Below are positions 1 to 7,912 of a DNA stretch of 64,000 nt, piece by piece (position 1 is the stretch's first letter; each line of letters opens with the position of its first letter). Below the pieces are notes generated by a model that had not been told where the DNA came from, ran no database searches, and saw only the letters and a list, made by a program, of their open reading frames with translations. The DNA is taken from NCBI RefSeq assembly GCF_001654865.1, contig NZ_LXEO01000066.1, positions 1 to 64,000 on the forward strand, in the 5' to 3' direction. The position numbers were made by a program, and so were the translations under genes. This DNA comes from Buttiauxella noackiae ATCC 51607. GTDB lineage: Bacteria > Pseudomonadota > Gammaproteobacteria > Enterobacterales > Enterobacteriaceae.

Positions 1-283
1 GATTTACGAAAACCACTCTCATTTCCTCGATATAATCCTCTGCGGAATGGGATGCCATGCAGTTTAATCCACTATTTTAAATTGCTAAATTCCACTGATT
101 TACTATCCCCGCATGTAAACCTTACATCCGTTAAGCGATACAGACCACAGATCACACCTCTGACACTCGTATGGAGCAGATCCGGTACATACTTATCGTT
201 GGTAAAAGATAAAAGATGCAATGCCGATAGGGCATTGCGGGTACGGTTAACGGAACTGAGAAACACGATAAGCGGGTTAACTC
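1..283. other. Left-edge non-coding leader
   Basis: No convincing gene is seen here. A short perfect hairpin (GCAATGCC at 218-225 pairing with GGCATTGC at 231-238) sits about 45 bases before the VOC gene and may lie in its 5' leader. The rest is AT-rich and could hold the promoter of the next gene. Confidence 0.4.
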
Positions 284-757
284 ATGGCTAAAAATACTAT
301 CTGTCTTTGGTTTGATCATGATGCGGAAGACGCTGCTCATTTTTATGCTGCAACCTTTCCAGACAGCAGCGTTGGTGCCGTCATTCCTGCCCCTGGAGAC
401 TATCCAGATGGTAAGGCTGGCGACACAATAGTTGTCGAATTTGTCGTCGCGGGTGTTTCATGCATCGGCCTCAACGGCGGGCCGCATTTCAAACATAGTG
501 AAGCTTTTTCCTTTCAGATCGCCACCGACGATCAGGCTGAAACGGATCGCTACTGGAACGCAATTGTCAGCAACGGCGGCCAGGAAAGCGACTGCGGCTG
601 GTGCAAGGATAAATGGGGTGTTAGCTGGCAAATTACCCCTCGCGTATTGACTGAAGCCCTTGCTACGGGTGGAGACACCGCCAGGCGTGCGTTTGGAGCG
701 ATGATGTCGATGAAGAAAATAGATGTTGCTACTATCGAAGCGGCAATTCTTGGTTGA
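284..757 (+). CDS. VOC-superfamily (PhnB-like glyoxalase fold) protein
   Basis: A 157-residue cytosolic protein of the PhnB-like branch of the vicinal oxygen chelate superfamily. It shows the family pattern of a short N-terminal strand followed by a 'DHDAEDAAHFYAATFPDSSVG' type segment near residues 11-31, a central 'FKHSEAFSFQIATDD' strand-turn at about 69-83, and the late 'CGWCKDKWGVSWQITP' motif at about 104-119. Such proteins are often annotated as 3-demethylubiquinone methyltransferase-like, but that activity is not established for this branch, so the substrate is unknown. The length is normal. The start is preceded only by a weak AGCGGG-type ribosome site. It appears monocistronic, with a long hairpin just after the stop. 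Confidence 0.8.
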   Translation: MAKNTICLWFDHDAEDAAHFYAATFPDSSVGAVIPAPGDYPDGKAGDTIVVEFVVAGVSCIGLNGGPHFKHSEAFSFQIATDDQAETDRYWNAIVSNGGQESDCGWCKDKWGVSWQITPRVLTEALATGGDTARRAFGAMMSMKKIDVATIEAAILG

Positions 758-759
758 TG

Positions 760-799
760 AACTGTTACGCTCTGGACTTAAACCCAGAGCGTGACAGTT
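760..799. terminator. Long hairpin between convergent genes
   Basis: A 16-base arm (760-775) pairs with 784-799 with a single G-U type mismatch and an 8-base loop. It lies directly after the VOC stop and before the convergent acyltransferase stop, so it may end transcription from both sides. There is no clear T-run, so efficiency is uncertain. Confidence 0.5.
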
Positions 800-831
800 G
801 CCCGGTCGTCATAACATGGTAAAGCCCGGCC

Positions 832-1284
832 CTAAATCTCCCGCAACAATCGAGCCGGGTTGCCTGCATAAATCCCCGGCTTAAGAATATCCTTCGTGAC
901 CACACTTCCAGCACCTATCACCGCACCGCTACAGATAAATTCTGTCAGGATCGTACTTCCACTGCCCACGATCACGTTGTCGCCAAGATGAATACTGATC
1001 CAGCTTTCGGGATCTGGATTGAGTTTGCCGGAACGGAAAAGATCGTTGGCAAACGTCACATTGTGGCCAATAAAGCAGTTTTTGCCGGTTGTGACTTTCT
1101 CACAAAGAAATGAATGTGACTGGATCCGGGTTCCTGCGCCAATAACACAATGTCTTTGAATTTCCACGAAAGGGCCCACAAAGACGTCATCGTGCAGGGT
1201 GCATTCGTAGATATTTAGTGGTTCGCATACTGTTACTTTTTCACTGGCTATCACATTCCTGATGCTGCTTTTCAATATTTTCAT
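832..1284 (-). CDS. Hexapeptide-repeat (left-handed beta-helix) acyltransferase
   Basis: A 150-residue protein made almost entirely of left-handed beta-helix hexapeptide repeats, for example 'VFVGPFVEIQRHCVIGAGTRI' near residues 35-55 and 'IHLGDNVIVGSGSTI' near 98-112. It ends in the common 'GSVVTKDI..PGIYAGNPARLLREI' tail. The fold is that of trimeric acetyl-CoA dependent N- or O-acetyltransferases of the WbpD/FdtC kind, which acetylate amino-sugar nucleotides for surface polysaccharides. The acceptor here cannot be told from sequence, and no sugar-nucleotide genes are adjacent. The start is well placed behind GGGAG. It stands alone, convergent with the VOC gene. Confidence 0.8.
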   Translation of the reverse strand: MKILKSSIRNVIASEKVTVCEPLNIYECTLHDDVFVGPFVEIQRHCVIGAGTRIQSHSFLCEKVTTGKNCFIGHNVTFANDLFRSGKLNPDPESWISIHLGDNVIVGSGSTILTEFICSGAVIGAGSVVTKDILKPGIYAGNPARLLREI

Positions 1285-1466
1285 TTTTCTCCCATAGCTT
1301 CCAGGTCGCCCATTTTGTGAGTTACTTCAAGCCTTCGATTCTCAACCAGCTACTTTCCAAAAACCAGCACTGATAGCTCATAAAACAATCAATAACAGGC
1401 GGATACTGAATTCAGATAAAGCATATGGCCCTTCATTAGAAATAAGCTAACCACAGGAATATGCTG

Positions 1467-1655
1467 ATGAATAAAGACTTACAGGCAGTGAAGAATTTCG
1501 ATTTTCTGGCGAGTAGTTTTGCTCGTATGCATGTACTTGGGCAAGCTGTCGATATTCGAGCCGTGACCGGCAATATGGATATGGAGCAAAAGGCCTGGTT
1601 TCTAGGGCGTTATGAGTATTATTGCCAGCAAGCGACTCTTGAGTTGGAACACTAA
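1467..1655 (+). CDS. glgS: Surface composition regulator GlgS (ScoR)
   Basis: A 62-residue protein recognisable as GlgS by the core '[13 protein letters not shown]' (residues 10-22), '[14 protein letters not shown]' and the C-terminal '[11 protein letters not shown]'. In E. coli GlgS is a small RpoS- and cAMP-CRP-influenced protein, first linked to glycogen accumulation and later shown to repress flagella and type 1 fimbriae; its biochemical activity is unknown. The ATG at 1467 is preferred over the one at 1461 because AGGA at 1455-1458 gives normal spacing only to the former. A strong terminator follows at once, so it is a single-gene unit. Confidence 0.88.
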   Translation: MNKDLQAVKNFDFLASSFARMHVLGQAVDIRAVTGNMDMEQKAWFLGRYEYYCQQATLELEH

Positions 1656-1660
1656 TCGGC

Positions 1661-1690
1661 ATGGGCCCTTCGGGCCCATTTCTTCTTTCT
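1661..1690 (+). terminator. Rho-independent terminator of glgS
   Basis: ATGGGCCC (1661-1668) pairs with GGGCCCAT (1672-1679) around a TTC loop, followed by the T-rich tract TTTCTTCTTTCT. It begins six bases after the glgS stop codon. Confidence 0.9.
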
Positions 1691-1836
1691 GGGCCCCGAT
1701 CCTATTCCCATCTCCTGACTATCCTTCCCTACATTTGATCTAAAAACATAAAAGCATTAGCGATAATTTTTAATTCTTTTATCTAATCACCTCCATTGGA
1801 AATACTGCTCCCATCATCGATACAGGAGCACTCCCC

Positions 1837-2808
1837 ATGGCAAAACGACATTCTCTCTGGCTGGCAACACTTGCTCTTATTGCAACGCCAGTATTCGCGG
1901 TAGATGTGACCGTCGCGTACCAAACTTCTGCGGAACCAGCCAAGGTCGCGCAGGCAGACAACACTTTTGCCAAAGACAGCGGTGCAAAAGTTGAATGGCG
2001 CAAATTCGACAGCGGTGCGAGTGTGGTCCGAGCGCTGGCATCGGGTGATGTGCAAATTGGCAATATCGGTTCCAGCCCGTTGGCTGTGGCGGCAAGCCAG
2101 AATGTGCCTATCGAAGTCTTCTTGCTCGCTTCGCAATTGGGTAACTCCGAAGCGCTGGTTGTGAAGAAAGGTATCTCAAGTCCGAAAGATCTCATCGGCA
2201 AGCGCATTGCCGTACCGTTTATCTCCACTACGCATTACAGCCTGCTGGCGGCCCTAAAACATTGGGGAATTAAGCCCGGTCAGGTAGAAATTCTTAACCT
2301 TCAGCCTCCGGCGATTATTGCGGCCTGGCAGCGCGGCGACATTGACGGCGCTTATGTTTGGGCACCTGCGGTCAACGAGCTGGAGAAAGATGGGACGGTG
2401 TTGACCGACTCCGCACAAGTGGGCAAATGGGGCGCGCCAACGCTGGATGTTTGGGTAGTGCGTAAAGATTTCGCCCAACAGCATCCTGAAGTGGTGGAAG
2501 CCTTTGCTAAAAGCGCTCTCGCTGCGCAGAAAAGCTATATCGACAACCCGGACGTTTGGCTAAAACAGCCGGATAACCTGAGCAAGCTGTCACGTCTGAG
2601 TGGTGTACCTGAAAGCGATGTTCCGGTGCTGGTGAAGGGTAATACCTACCTCACCGCTAACCAACAAACTGAGCAGCTTAGCGGCCCAGTAAACAAAGCG
2701 ATTGTTGATACTGCCCAGTTCCTTAAAGCGCAAGGGAAAGTCCCGTCCGTAGAAACGGATTACAGCCAGTTTGTCACCGACCGCTTCGTGAAAACACTGG
2801 CGCAGTAA
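1837..2808 (+). CDS. tauA: Taurine ABC transporter substrate-binding protein TauA
   Basis: A 323-residue periplasmic binding protein that delivers taurine to TauBC. A signal peptide covers residues 1-21 (ends PVFA). The mature part has the aliphatic-sulfonate binding layout, with '[17 protein letters not shown]' at the start, '[19 protein letters not shown]' in the middle and '[12 protein letters not shown]' in the second lobe. The start follows AGGAG at normal distance. It opens a four-gene operon with tauB ten bases downstream. In E. coli the operon is expressed under sulfate limitation through Cbl and CysB. The 150-base AT-rich upstream stretch, with several ATAA-type runs, is where such sites would lie, but no site was proven here. 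Confidence 0.95.
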   Translation: MAKRHSLWLATLALIATPVFAVDVTVAYQTSAEPAKVAQADNTFAKDSGAKVEWRKFDSGASVVRALASGDVQIGNIGSSPLAVAASQNVPIEVFLLASQLGNSEALVVKKGISSPKDLIGKRIAVPFISTTHYSLLAALKHWGIKPGQVEILNLQPPAIIAAWQRGDIDGAYVWAPAVNELEKDGTVLTDSAQVGKWGAPTLDVWVVRKDFAQQHPEVVEAFAKSALAAQKSYIDNPDVWLKQPDNLSKLSRLSGVPESDVPVLVKGNTYLTANQQTEQLSGPVNKAIVDTAQFLKAQGKVPSVETDYSQFVTDRFVKTLAQ

Positions 2809-2818
2809 GGAGTTAGCC

Positions 2819-3586
2819 ATGTTACAGGTTTCGCATTTAAGCGCAGATTATGACGGTAAAACAGTTCTTAACGATATTAATCTGACCGTGGATGAGGGCG
2901 AGTTACTGGTGGTTCTCGGCCCATCCGGCTGCGGGAAAACCACGTTGCTGAACCTGATAGCTGGCTTTGTTCCTTATCACTCCGGCAGCATCACCCTTGC
3001 GGGCAAACAGGTCACAGGGCCGGGCGCTGAGCGCGGCGTGGTGTTTCAGAATGAAGGGCTGCTGCCGTGGCGTTCGGTACTGGATAACGTCTCGTTTGGC
3101 TTACAACTCGCCGGGAAACCAAAGCAGGAACGTGAAGACATCGCGCTCGATATGTTGCGCAAAGTGGGGCTCGAAGATAAAGCAAAACGCGCCATCTGGC
3201 AGCTCTCCGGCGGGCAGCGCCAGCGTGTGGGAATTGCCCGCGCACTGGCAACTCGCCCGCAACTTTTACTGCTCGATGAGCCTTTTGGTGCACTTGATGC
3301 CTTCACCCGCGAGCAAATGCAAACCTTGCTGCTCAAACTTTGGCATGAAAGCCGCCGCCAGGTGTTGTTGATTACGCATGACATTGAAGAAGCCGTGTTT
3401 CTGGCAACTGAGTTGGTGCTGCTTTCTCCAGGGCCTGGGCGCGTGCTGGAACGTCTTCCGCTCGATTTTGGCCGCCGCTTCACCGCAGGTGAGCCGTGCC
3501 GCAGTATTAAATCCGACCCGGAATTTATCGCGAAACGTGAATATGTATTGAGCCGAGTGTTTGAGCAACGTGAGGGCTTCCTATGA
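2819..3586 (+). CDS. tauB: Taurine ABC transporter ATP-binding protein TauB
   Basis: A 255-residue ABC ATPase that energises taurine import on the inner face of the membrane. Walker A GPSGCGKT is at 34-41, the Q-loop lies in '[18 protein letters not shown]', the signature is LSGGQRQR, Walker B is [12 protein letters not shown], and the H-loop is '[11 protein letters not shown]'. The length matches E. coli TauB. It follows tauA by 10 bases with AAGGAG in the gap, and its stop overlaps the tauC start as ATGA, so the two are translationally coupled. The 'WRSVLDNV' Q-loop context is typical of nitrate/sulfonate/taurine importers. Confidence 0.95.
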   Translation: MLQVSHLSADYDGKTVLNDINLTVDEGELLVVLGPSGCGKTTLLNLIAGFVPYHSGSITLAGKQVTGPGAERGVVFQNEGLLPWRSVLDNVSFGLQLAGKPKQEREDIALDMLRKVGLEDKAKRAIWQLSGGQRQRVGIARALATRPQLLLLDEPFGALDAFTREQMQTLLLKLWHESRRQVLLITHDIEEAVFLATELVLLSPGPGRVLERLPLDFGRRFTAGEPCRSIKSDPEFIAKREYVLSRVFEQREGFL

Positions 3587-4410
3587 GCATCGTTATTCAG
3601 GATAAAGCTCGCCGTAAACGGCTGGCGTTGCGCTGGCCATTCTCGCGCCAGATTACGTTAAGCCTCACGACGATCACGAGCATCATTTTGCTGTGGTGGT
3701 GGGTGGCGGCGCAGCAGTGGATAAGCCCGCTTTTTTTACCACCGCCAGGCCAGGTATTGATGAAGCTGATTAGCATCGCCGGGCCGCAGGGATTTATGGA
3801 TGCCACACTCTGGCAGCACCTCGCTGCCAGTTTGTTGAGGATACTCACCGCGCTGTTAGCCGCAGTACTCATTGGTATTCCGATTGGCATTGCTATGGGA
3901 CTAAGCCCGACGGTACGCGGCATTCTTGATCCACTGATTGAGCTTTATCGCCCGGTACCACCGCTGGCTTATTTACCGCTAATGGTGATTTGGTTTGGTA
4001 TTGGGGAGACCTCGAAGATCTTACTGATTTATCTGGCGATTTTTGCCCCTGTTGCGATGTCGACCATGGCGGGAGTGCGCAGCGCAAAACAGGTGCGCAT
4101 TCGTGCTGCGAAGGCGTTGGGAGCGTCACGCGCTCAGATAGTCTGGCATGTGATTTTGCCCGGAGCATTGCCGGAAATCCTGACCGGATTCCGCATTGGG
4201 CTTGGCGTAGGTTGGTCAACACTGGTTGCAGCAGAGCTTATCGCCGCCACGCGCGGGTTGGGCTTTATGGTGCAGTCAGCCGGTGAGTTTCTGGCAACCG
4301 ATGTCGTACTTGCGGGTATCGGTGTAATTGCGGTTATCGCATTTTGTTTAGAGCTGGGTTTGCGTGCCTTACAGCGCCGCTTAACCCCATGGCATGGAGA
4401 AGGGCAATGA
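3583..4410 (+). CDS. tauC: Taurine ABC transporter permease TauC
   Basis: A 275-residue inner-membrane permease of the sulfonate/nitrate family with about six membrane segments. The EAA loop that docks on TauB is visible as '[28 protein letters not shown]'. A cytosolic basic N-terminus precedes the first helix (about residues 25-43). It overlaps tauB by four bases and tauD by four bases (both ATGA), so all four genes are probably read from one mRNA. The length is the same as E. coli TauC and nothing is missing. Confidence 0.95.
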   Translation: MSIVIQDKARRKRLALRWPFSRQITLSLTTITSIILLWWWVAAQQWISPLFLPPPGQVLMKLISIAGPQGFMDATLWQHLAASLLRILTALLAAVLIGIPIGIAMGLSPTVRGILDPLIELYRPVPPLAYLPLMVIWFGIGETSKILLIYLAIFAPVAMSTMAGVRSAKQVRIRAAKALGASRAQIVWHVILPGALPEILTGFRIGLGVGWSTLVAAELIAATRGLGFMVQSAGEFLATDVVLAGIGVIAVIAFCLELGLRALQRRLTPWHGEGQ

Positions 4411-5255
4411 GTGAAAAAGTGAATGTTTTGCCGTTGGGGCCGTACATTGGTGCACAGGTTAGTGGCGTGACGCTGAGTCGGGGATTGACCGACAACCAGT
4501 TCGAGCAGCTTTACCACGCGCTGATCCGCCATCAGGTTTTGTTCCTGCGTGACCAGCCGATTACTCCTGCACAGCAGCGCGCGTTGGCACAGCGGTTTGG
4601 CGATCTGCACATCCACCCGGTTTATCCACATGCGGAAGGCGTAGAGGAGATTATTGTGCTGGATACGCACAACGATAACCCGCCTGATAACGATAACTGG
4701 CACACCGATGTGACCTTTATCGAAACGCCGCCAGCCGGCGCGATATTGGCAGCAAAACAGCTTCCGGAATTCGGCGGTGATACATTGTGGACCAGTGGAA
4801 TTGCAGCATTCGAGGCACTTTCAGAACCGTTCAAGCGCTTGCTCTCAGGGCTGAAGGCGGAACACGATTTCCGCAAATCATTCCCGGAATATAAACATCT
4901 CCGTAGTGAGGAGGAGCATCAGCGCTGGCGTGAGGCGGTCGTTAAGAATCCACCGTTGTTGCATCCAGTGGTTCGTACCCATCCGGTAAGCGGCAAGCAG
5001 GCGCTGTTTGTTAACGAGGGTTTCACCACGCGGATTGTTGACCTCTCGCAAAAAGAGAGCGATGCGCTGCTCGCCTTCCTGTTTGCCCATATTACGAAGC
5101 CGGAGTTCCAGGTTCGCTGGCGCTGGCAGGAAAACGACATCGCTATCTGGGATAACCGTGTTACGCAGCATTATGCGAATGCTGATTATCTCCCCGCTCG
5201 TCGCATCATGCATCGTGCAACGATTTTGGGAGATAAGCCTTTCTGGCGAGGGTGA
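4407..5255 (+). CDS. tauD: Taurine dioxygenase TauD
   Basis: A 282-residue Fe(II)/2-oxoglutarate dioxygenase that hydroxylates taurine at C1, releasing sulfite and aminoacetaldehyde so that the sulfur can be assimilated. The iron ligands fall exactly at the E. coli TauD positions: H99 and D101 in 'NWHTDVTF' and H255 in '[10 protein letters not shown]'. R270 for 2-oxoglutarate is in 'MHRATIL'. The start at 4407 is chosen because it gives the normal N-terminus '[18 protein letters not shown]' and overlaps the tauC stop by four bases. An in-frame upstream start would add 21 residues not seen in the family. It is the last gene of the operon, followed by REP-like repeats. Confidence 0.96.
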   Translation: MSEKVNVLPLGPYIGAQVSGVTLSRGLTDNQFEQLYHALIRHQVLFLRDQPITPAQQRALAQRFGDLHIHPVYPHAEGVEEIIVLDTHNDNPPDNDNWHTDVTFIETPPAGAILAAKQLPEFGGDTLWTSGIAAFEALSEPFKRLLSGLKAEHDFRKSFPEYKHLRSEEEHQRWREAVVKNPPLLHPVVRTHPVSGKQALFVNEGFTTRIVDLSQKESDALLAFLFAHITKPEFQVRWRWQENDIAIWDNRVTQHYANADYLPARRIMHRATILGDKPFWRG

Positions 5256-5261
5256 TGAGAT

Positions 5262-5340
5262 GTTGGTGGGTGGAGCTGGCGCTTACCCACCCAATGATTC
5301 AATGAGTTGCCCGCCGGGTAGCAAGACGCCACCCGACACA
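5262..5340. repeat. REP/BIME-like palindromic pair
   Basis: Two short palindromic units lie between the convergent tauD and nepI stops. The first runs about 5263-5294 (GGTGGGT arm against ACCCACC) and the second about 5309-5339 (CGGGT arm against ACCCG). A related pair with the GGGCGGGTAAGC style arm occurs at 59383-59457. Such units act as transcript 3' ends and mRNA stabilisers in Enterobacteriaceae. Confidence 0.65.
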
Positions 5341-5341
5341 A

Positions 5342-6526
5342 TTACTTAGCTCGTACTTTTGCGGCTACCAGCAAAGCGGTGAGCAACATCAAACTCCCTG
5401 ACAACACCAGCGGCGAAATTATGCCGAGATTATCCAGAGCCAACCCGCCAATTGCCGCGCCACAGGTATTTGCTAACTGGATCACCGCAACTTGAATAGA
5501 GCCCGCCTTCTCAGCTTGATCCGCCAGTGAACGCGTGATCCATGTTGACCAGCCAACTGGAATCAGAGCAAAGGCAAAGCCCCAGATAATGGCAACTGCA
5601 GATGCGACGATTTTATCGCTTCCCCATAACACCAGAACCAAAGCGCTCAGTGCCAGAATCAGCGGCGCACAGGTGAGAGACAACTTGAGTGAACGCTTGA
5701 GGAAAACCGCGGAAAGCGATGTGCCGACAAAACTTGCAATGCCAAAACTCAACAGCACCAGCGTCAGGCCGTCGACATCAAAGCCTGCAAGCGTCATATA
5801 TACCGGGCGAATGTAAGTGAAGAAGGCAAACTGCCCGGCAAATGTCATAAATATTGCCGTCATGCCGGCCAGTACGCCCGGGCGTTTAAGCAGGCCAAAC
5901 ATGTTTTGCTTATGCTGCGTTGATTCACCTGGCAGCGGTGGCAAAGCTTTCCACACCCATATGATACAAGCCACACCCATTAATGCCGCGCCATTAAAGA
6001 CATTACGCCAGCCAATAATGCCGCCTAAGAAGCTACCAAGCGGGGCGGCGATAACCAGTGCGATAGAGACAGCTCCGAAGATAACCGAGAGTGCTTTTGG
6101 CACTGTACGAGCTGGAACCAACCGCATGGTTAAAGAGGCTGACATTGCCCAGAAGCCGCCGAGGGCAATCCCCAGACAGGCGCGCCCAATCAGCAACATG
6201 GTGAAGTTTTCAGCAAAGGAAACCAGCAGGCAGGAGAGTGTAAGCAGCACGGAGAAAAGGATGACTACATAGCGTCTGTCGGTTGAGCGAATAATGCTGG
6301 TCACAAACAGGCTTGCGAACATTGCCACAAAAGCCGTGACGGTAACGGATTGCCCGGCAACACCTTCTGAGATTCCCAGATCTTGCGCCATTGGCGTCAG
6401 CAAGCTTACTGGCAAGAACTCCACGGTAATCAGGCAGGCTACGCAAAACGCCACTGCAAATACCGCTGACCAGTTAGGCCTGGATACGGCCTTTGGCTCA
6501 ATCTTCCCTTCAATATGTTCACTCAT
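5342..6526 (-). CDS. nepI: Purine ribonucleoside efflux pump NepI
   Basis: A 394-residue MFS drug:H+ antiporter-1 family exporter with about 12 membrane helices. It is nearly identical in pattern to E. coli NepI (YicM), which exports inosine and related purine ribonucleosides and confers resistance to 6-mercaptopurine. Diagnostic stretches include '[18 protein letters not shown]' at about 15-32, '[20 protein letters not shown]' and the late '[20 protein letters not shown]'. The start at 6526 gives the usual 'MSEHIEG' N-terminus. A longer frame exists but adds 33 residues absent from the family. It is monocistronic, convergent with tauD and transcribed in line with, but apart from, the pgt operon. 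Confidence 0.93.
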   Translation of the reverse strand: MSEHIEGKIEPKAVSRPNWSAVFAVAFCVACLITVEFLPVSLLTPMAQDLGISEGVAGQSVTVTAFVAMFASLFVTSIIRSTDRRYVVILFSVLLTLSCLLVSFAENFTMLLIGRACLGIALGGFWAMSASLTMRLVPARTVPKALSVIFGAVSIALVIAAPLGSFLGGIIGWRNVFNGAALMGVACIIWVWKALPPLPGESTQHKQNMFGLLKRPGVLAGMTAIFMTFAGQFAFFTYIRPVYMTLAGFDVDGLTLVLLSFGIASFVGTSLSAVFLKRSLKLSLTCAPLILALSALVLVLWGSDKIVASAVAIIWGFAFALIPVGWSTWITRSLADQAEKAGSIQVAVIQLANTCGAAIGGLALDNLGIISPLVLSGSLMLLTALLVAAKVRAK

Positions 6527-6631
6527 TTCGTCACCTGGTACGCTCTGCGGTAAAGCCGCGTAGTGTAGCACCACTAGTGTGACGAACTTAACATTTCGGC
6601 AACTATCGGTTCGGAAAATATTCACAGCATA

Positions 6632-7912
6632 TTAGGAGTGTGGCTTAAACACCTCTTTTGTCAGATTGTACTTTTTCATCTTCAGATAAAGCTTTTTGCG
6701 TGGAATTCCGAGATGTTCAGCCGTTTCGGTAAGCCTTCCTGCGAATAAATAGAGCGTATCCTCAATGACCTTTTTTTCGTAATCATCCACGATGCTATCC
6801 AGCGGGCCGCTGTTTAAAGGGCTGGACAGTACGCGTTTATCGCCAGCAAGTTTTACGATTCCGACCGCATACAGTTCCGCTACATTTTTCAATTCACGTA
6901 CGTTTCCAGGCCACGTGTAATCCTTGAGTTTTGCCAGATAGGCGTTCTCAACAGGTGGCAGTGGGATAGTGAGTTTTTTGCAGCATTGGCGCAGGAAATA
7001 GCGAAATAACGCTGTAATGTCGTCTTTGCGTTCAGTAAGCCTTGGGAGTTTTAATCTCACCTGTGAAAAGTAGTAATACAGTTCAGGCATGAGTTGATGC
7101 TGTTCAACCAACTGGTCCGGATTGCTGTCGAAAATAACAATATGGCGCAGCGCTTTATTCCCTTGCCGCTCATAATTGAGCAGTTCACGCCCTAACCAAC
7201 GTTGGCAGGATGCATGTAAGTACTCAGGCGCATGGAAGATGAGTGTTCCACCCACAGTCGTTTGTAGGCGTTCACTAACTTCTTGCAAAGAGGAGTGCAA
7301 GCGGCAGTCATGAACCGTCAGAGGAGAATCTCGCCTGTGGCTCAGAGAATGCAGCAATTCAGCAAAGGTATGGCGCCCGGTACCCGGTTCACCTTCAAGC
7401 ATAAAATCTTTGTCGGTCTGTGCAAGGCTTGCGATATGTTGGCGCAGAATATTGATTTGTGCGCTGCTACCGATGATCTGTTGCTCAATAGCAGAGGTGA
7501 TTTTTTCACGTCTGGCAAGAACCTCAAGCCGTTGAGGAAGCGCTGTTGCCAGAAGATGAAGCAGTTTTTCGGGGTCTAGTGGCTTTTCCAAAAAATCCCA
7601 TGCGCCTTGTTTAACCGCTGTGACGGCAAGTGGAATATCCGCATGTCCCGTAATCATAATCACCGGGATTTCACTATCAATTTTTTGGATCTGGCCCAGA
7701 AAATCGATACCGTTCATTGCTGGCATATAAATGTCTGACACCACCACACCATCCCACTGTGGTGAAAGCTGCGCTAATGCTTTCTGTGGGTTTTGCGTCA
7801 TTGTGACCCGGTAGCCAGAAAGACTCAGTAAGTGGCACCAGGACTCTAAAACATCGTCGTCATCGTCGACCAATAGCACCTGTCCTTGATGGCTTTGCGT
7901 TAACATCATCAT
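6632..7912 (-). CDS. pgtA: Phosphoglycerate transport response regulator PgtA
   Basis: A 426-residue NtrC-type response regulator. The receiver domain (about 12-125) has the acidic cluster 'DDDDD', the phospho-acceptor Asp in 'VVSDIYMP' and the Lys in 'FLEKPLDP'. The central AAA+ domain (about 145-340) is degenerate. Walker A reads GEPGTGRHT with Arg and His in place of Lys and Thr/Ser, the Walker B region reads 'GGTLIFHAPE', and no GAFTGA loop is present. A Fis-type HTH ends the protein ('RLTETAEHLGIPRKKLYLKMKKYNL'). Salmonella PgtA has the same degeneracy, so it probably does not act as a classical sigma-54 activator. The ATG at 7912 overlaps the pgtB stop by one base; in-frame ATGs at 7909 and 7906 are possible. 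Confidence 0.88.
   Translation of the reverse strand: MMMLTQSHQGQVLLVDDDDDVLESWCHLLSLSGYRVTMTQNPQKALAQLSPQWDGVVVSDIYMPAMNGIDFLGQIQKIDSEIPVIMITGHADIPLAVTAVKQGAWDFLEKPLDPEKLLHLLATALPQRLEVLARREKITSAIEQQIIGSSAQINILRQHIASLAQTDKDFMLEGEPGTGRHTFAELLHSLSHRRDSPLTVHDCRLHSSLQEVSERLQTTVGGTLIFHAPEYLHASCQRWLGRELLNYERQGNKALRHIVIFDSNPDQLVEQHQLMPELYYYFSQVRLKLPRLTERKDDITALFRYFLRQCCKKLTIPLPPVENAYLAKLKDYTWPGNVRELKNVAELYAVGIVKLAGDKRVLSSPLNSGPLDSIVDDYEKKVIEDTLYLFAGRLTETAEHLGIPRKKLYLKMKKYNLTKEVFKPHS

Noticed and set aside
52-291. Short open frames on both strands at the left edge
   Set aside because: No ribosome site, no recognisable protein pattern, and overlapping frames on both strands of an AT-rich leader.
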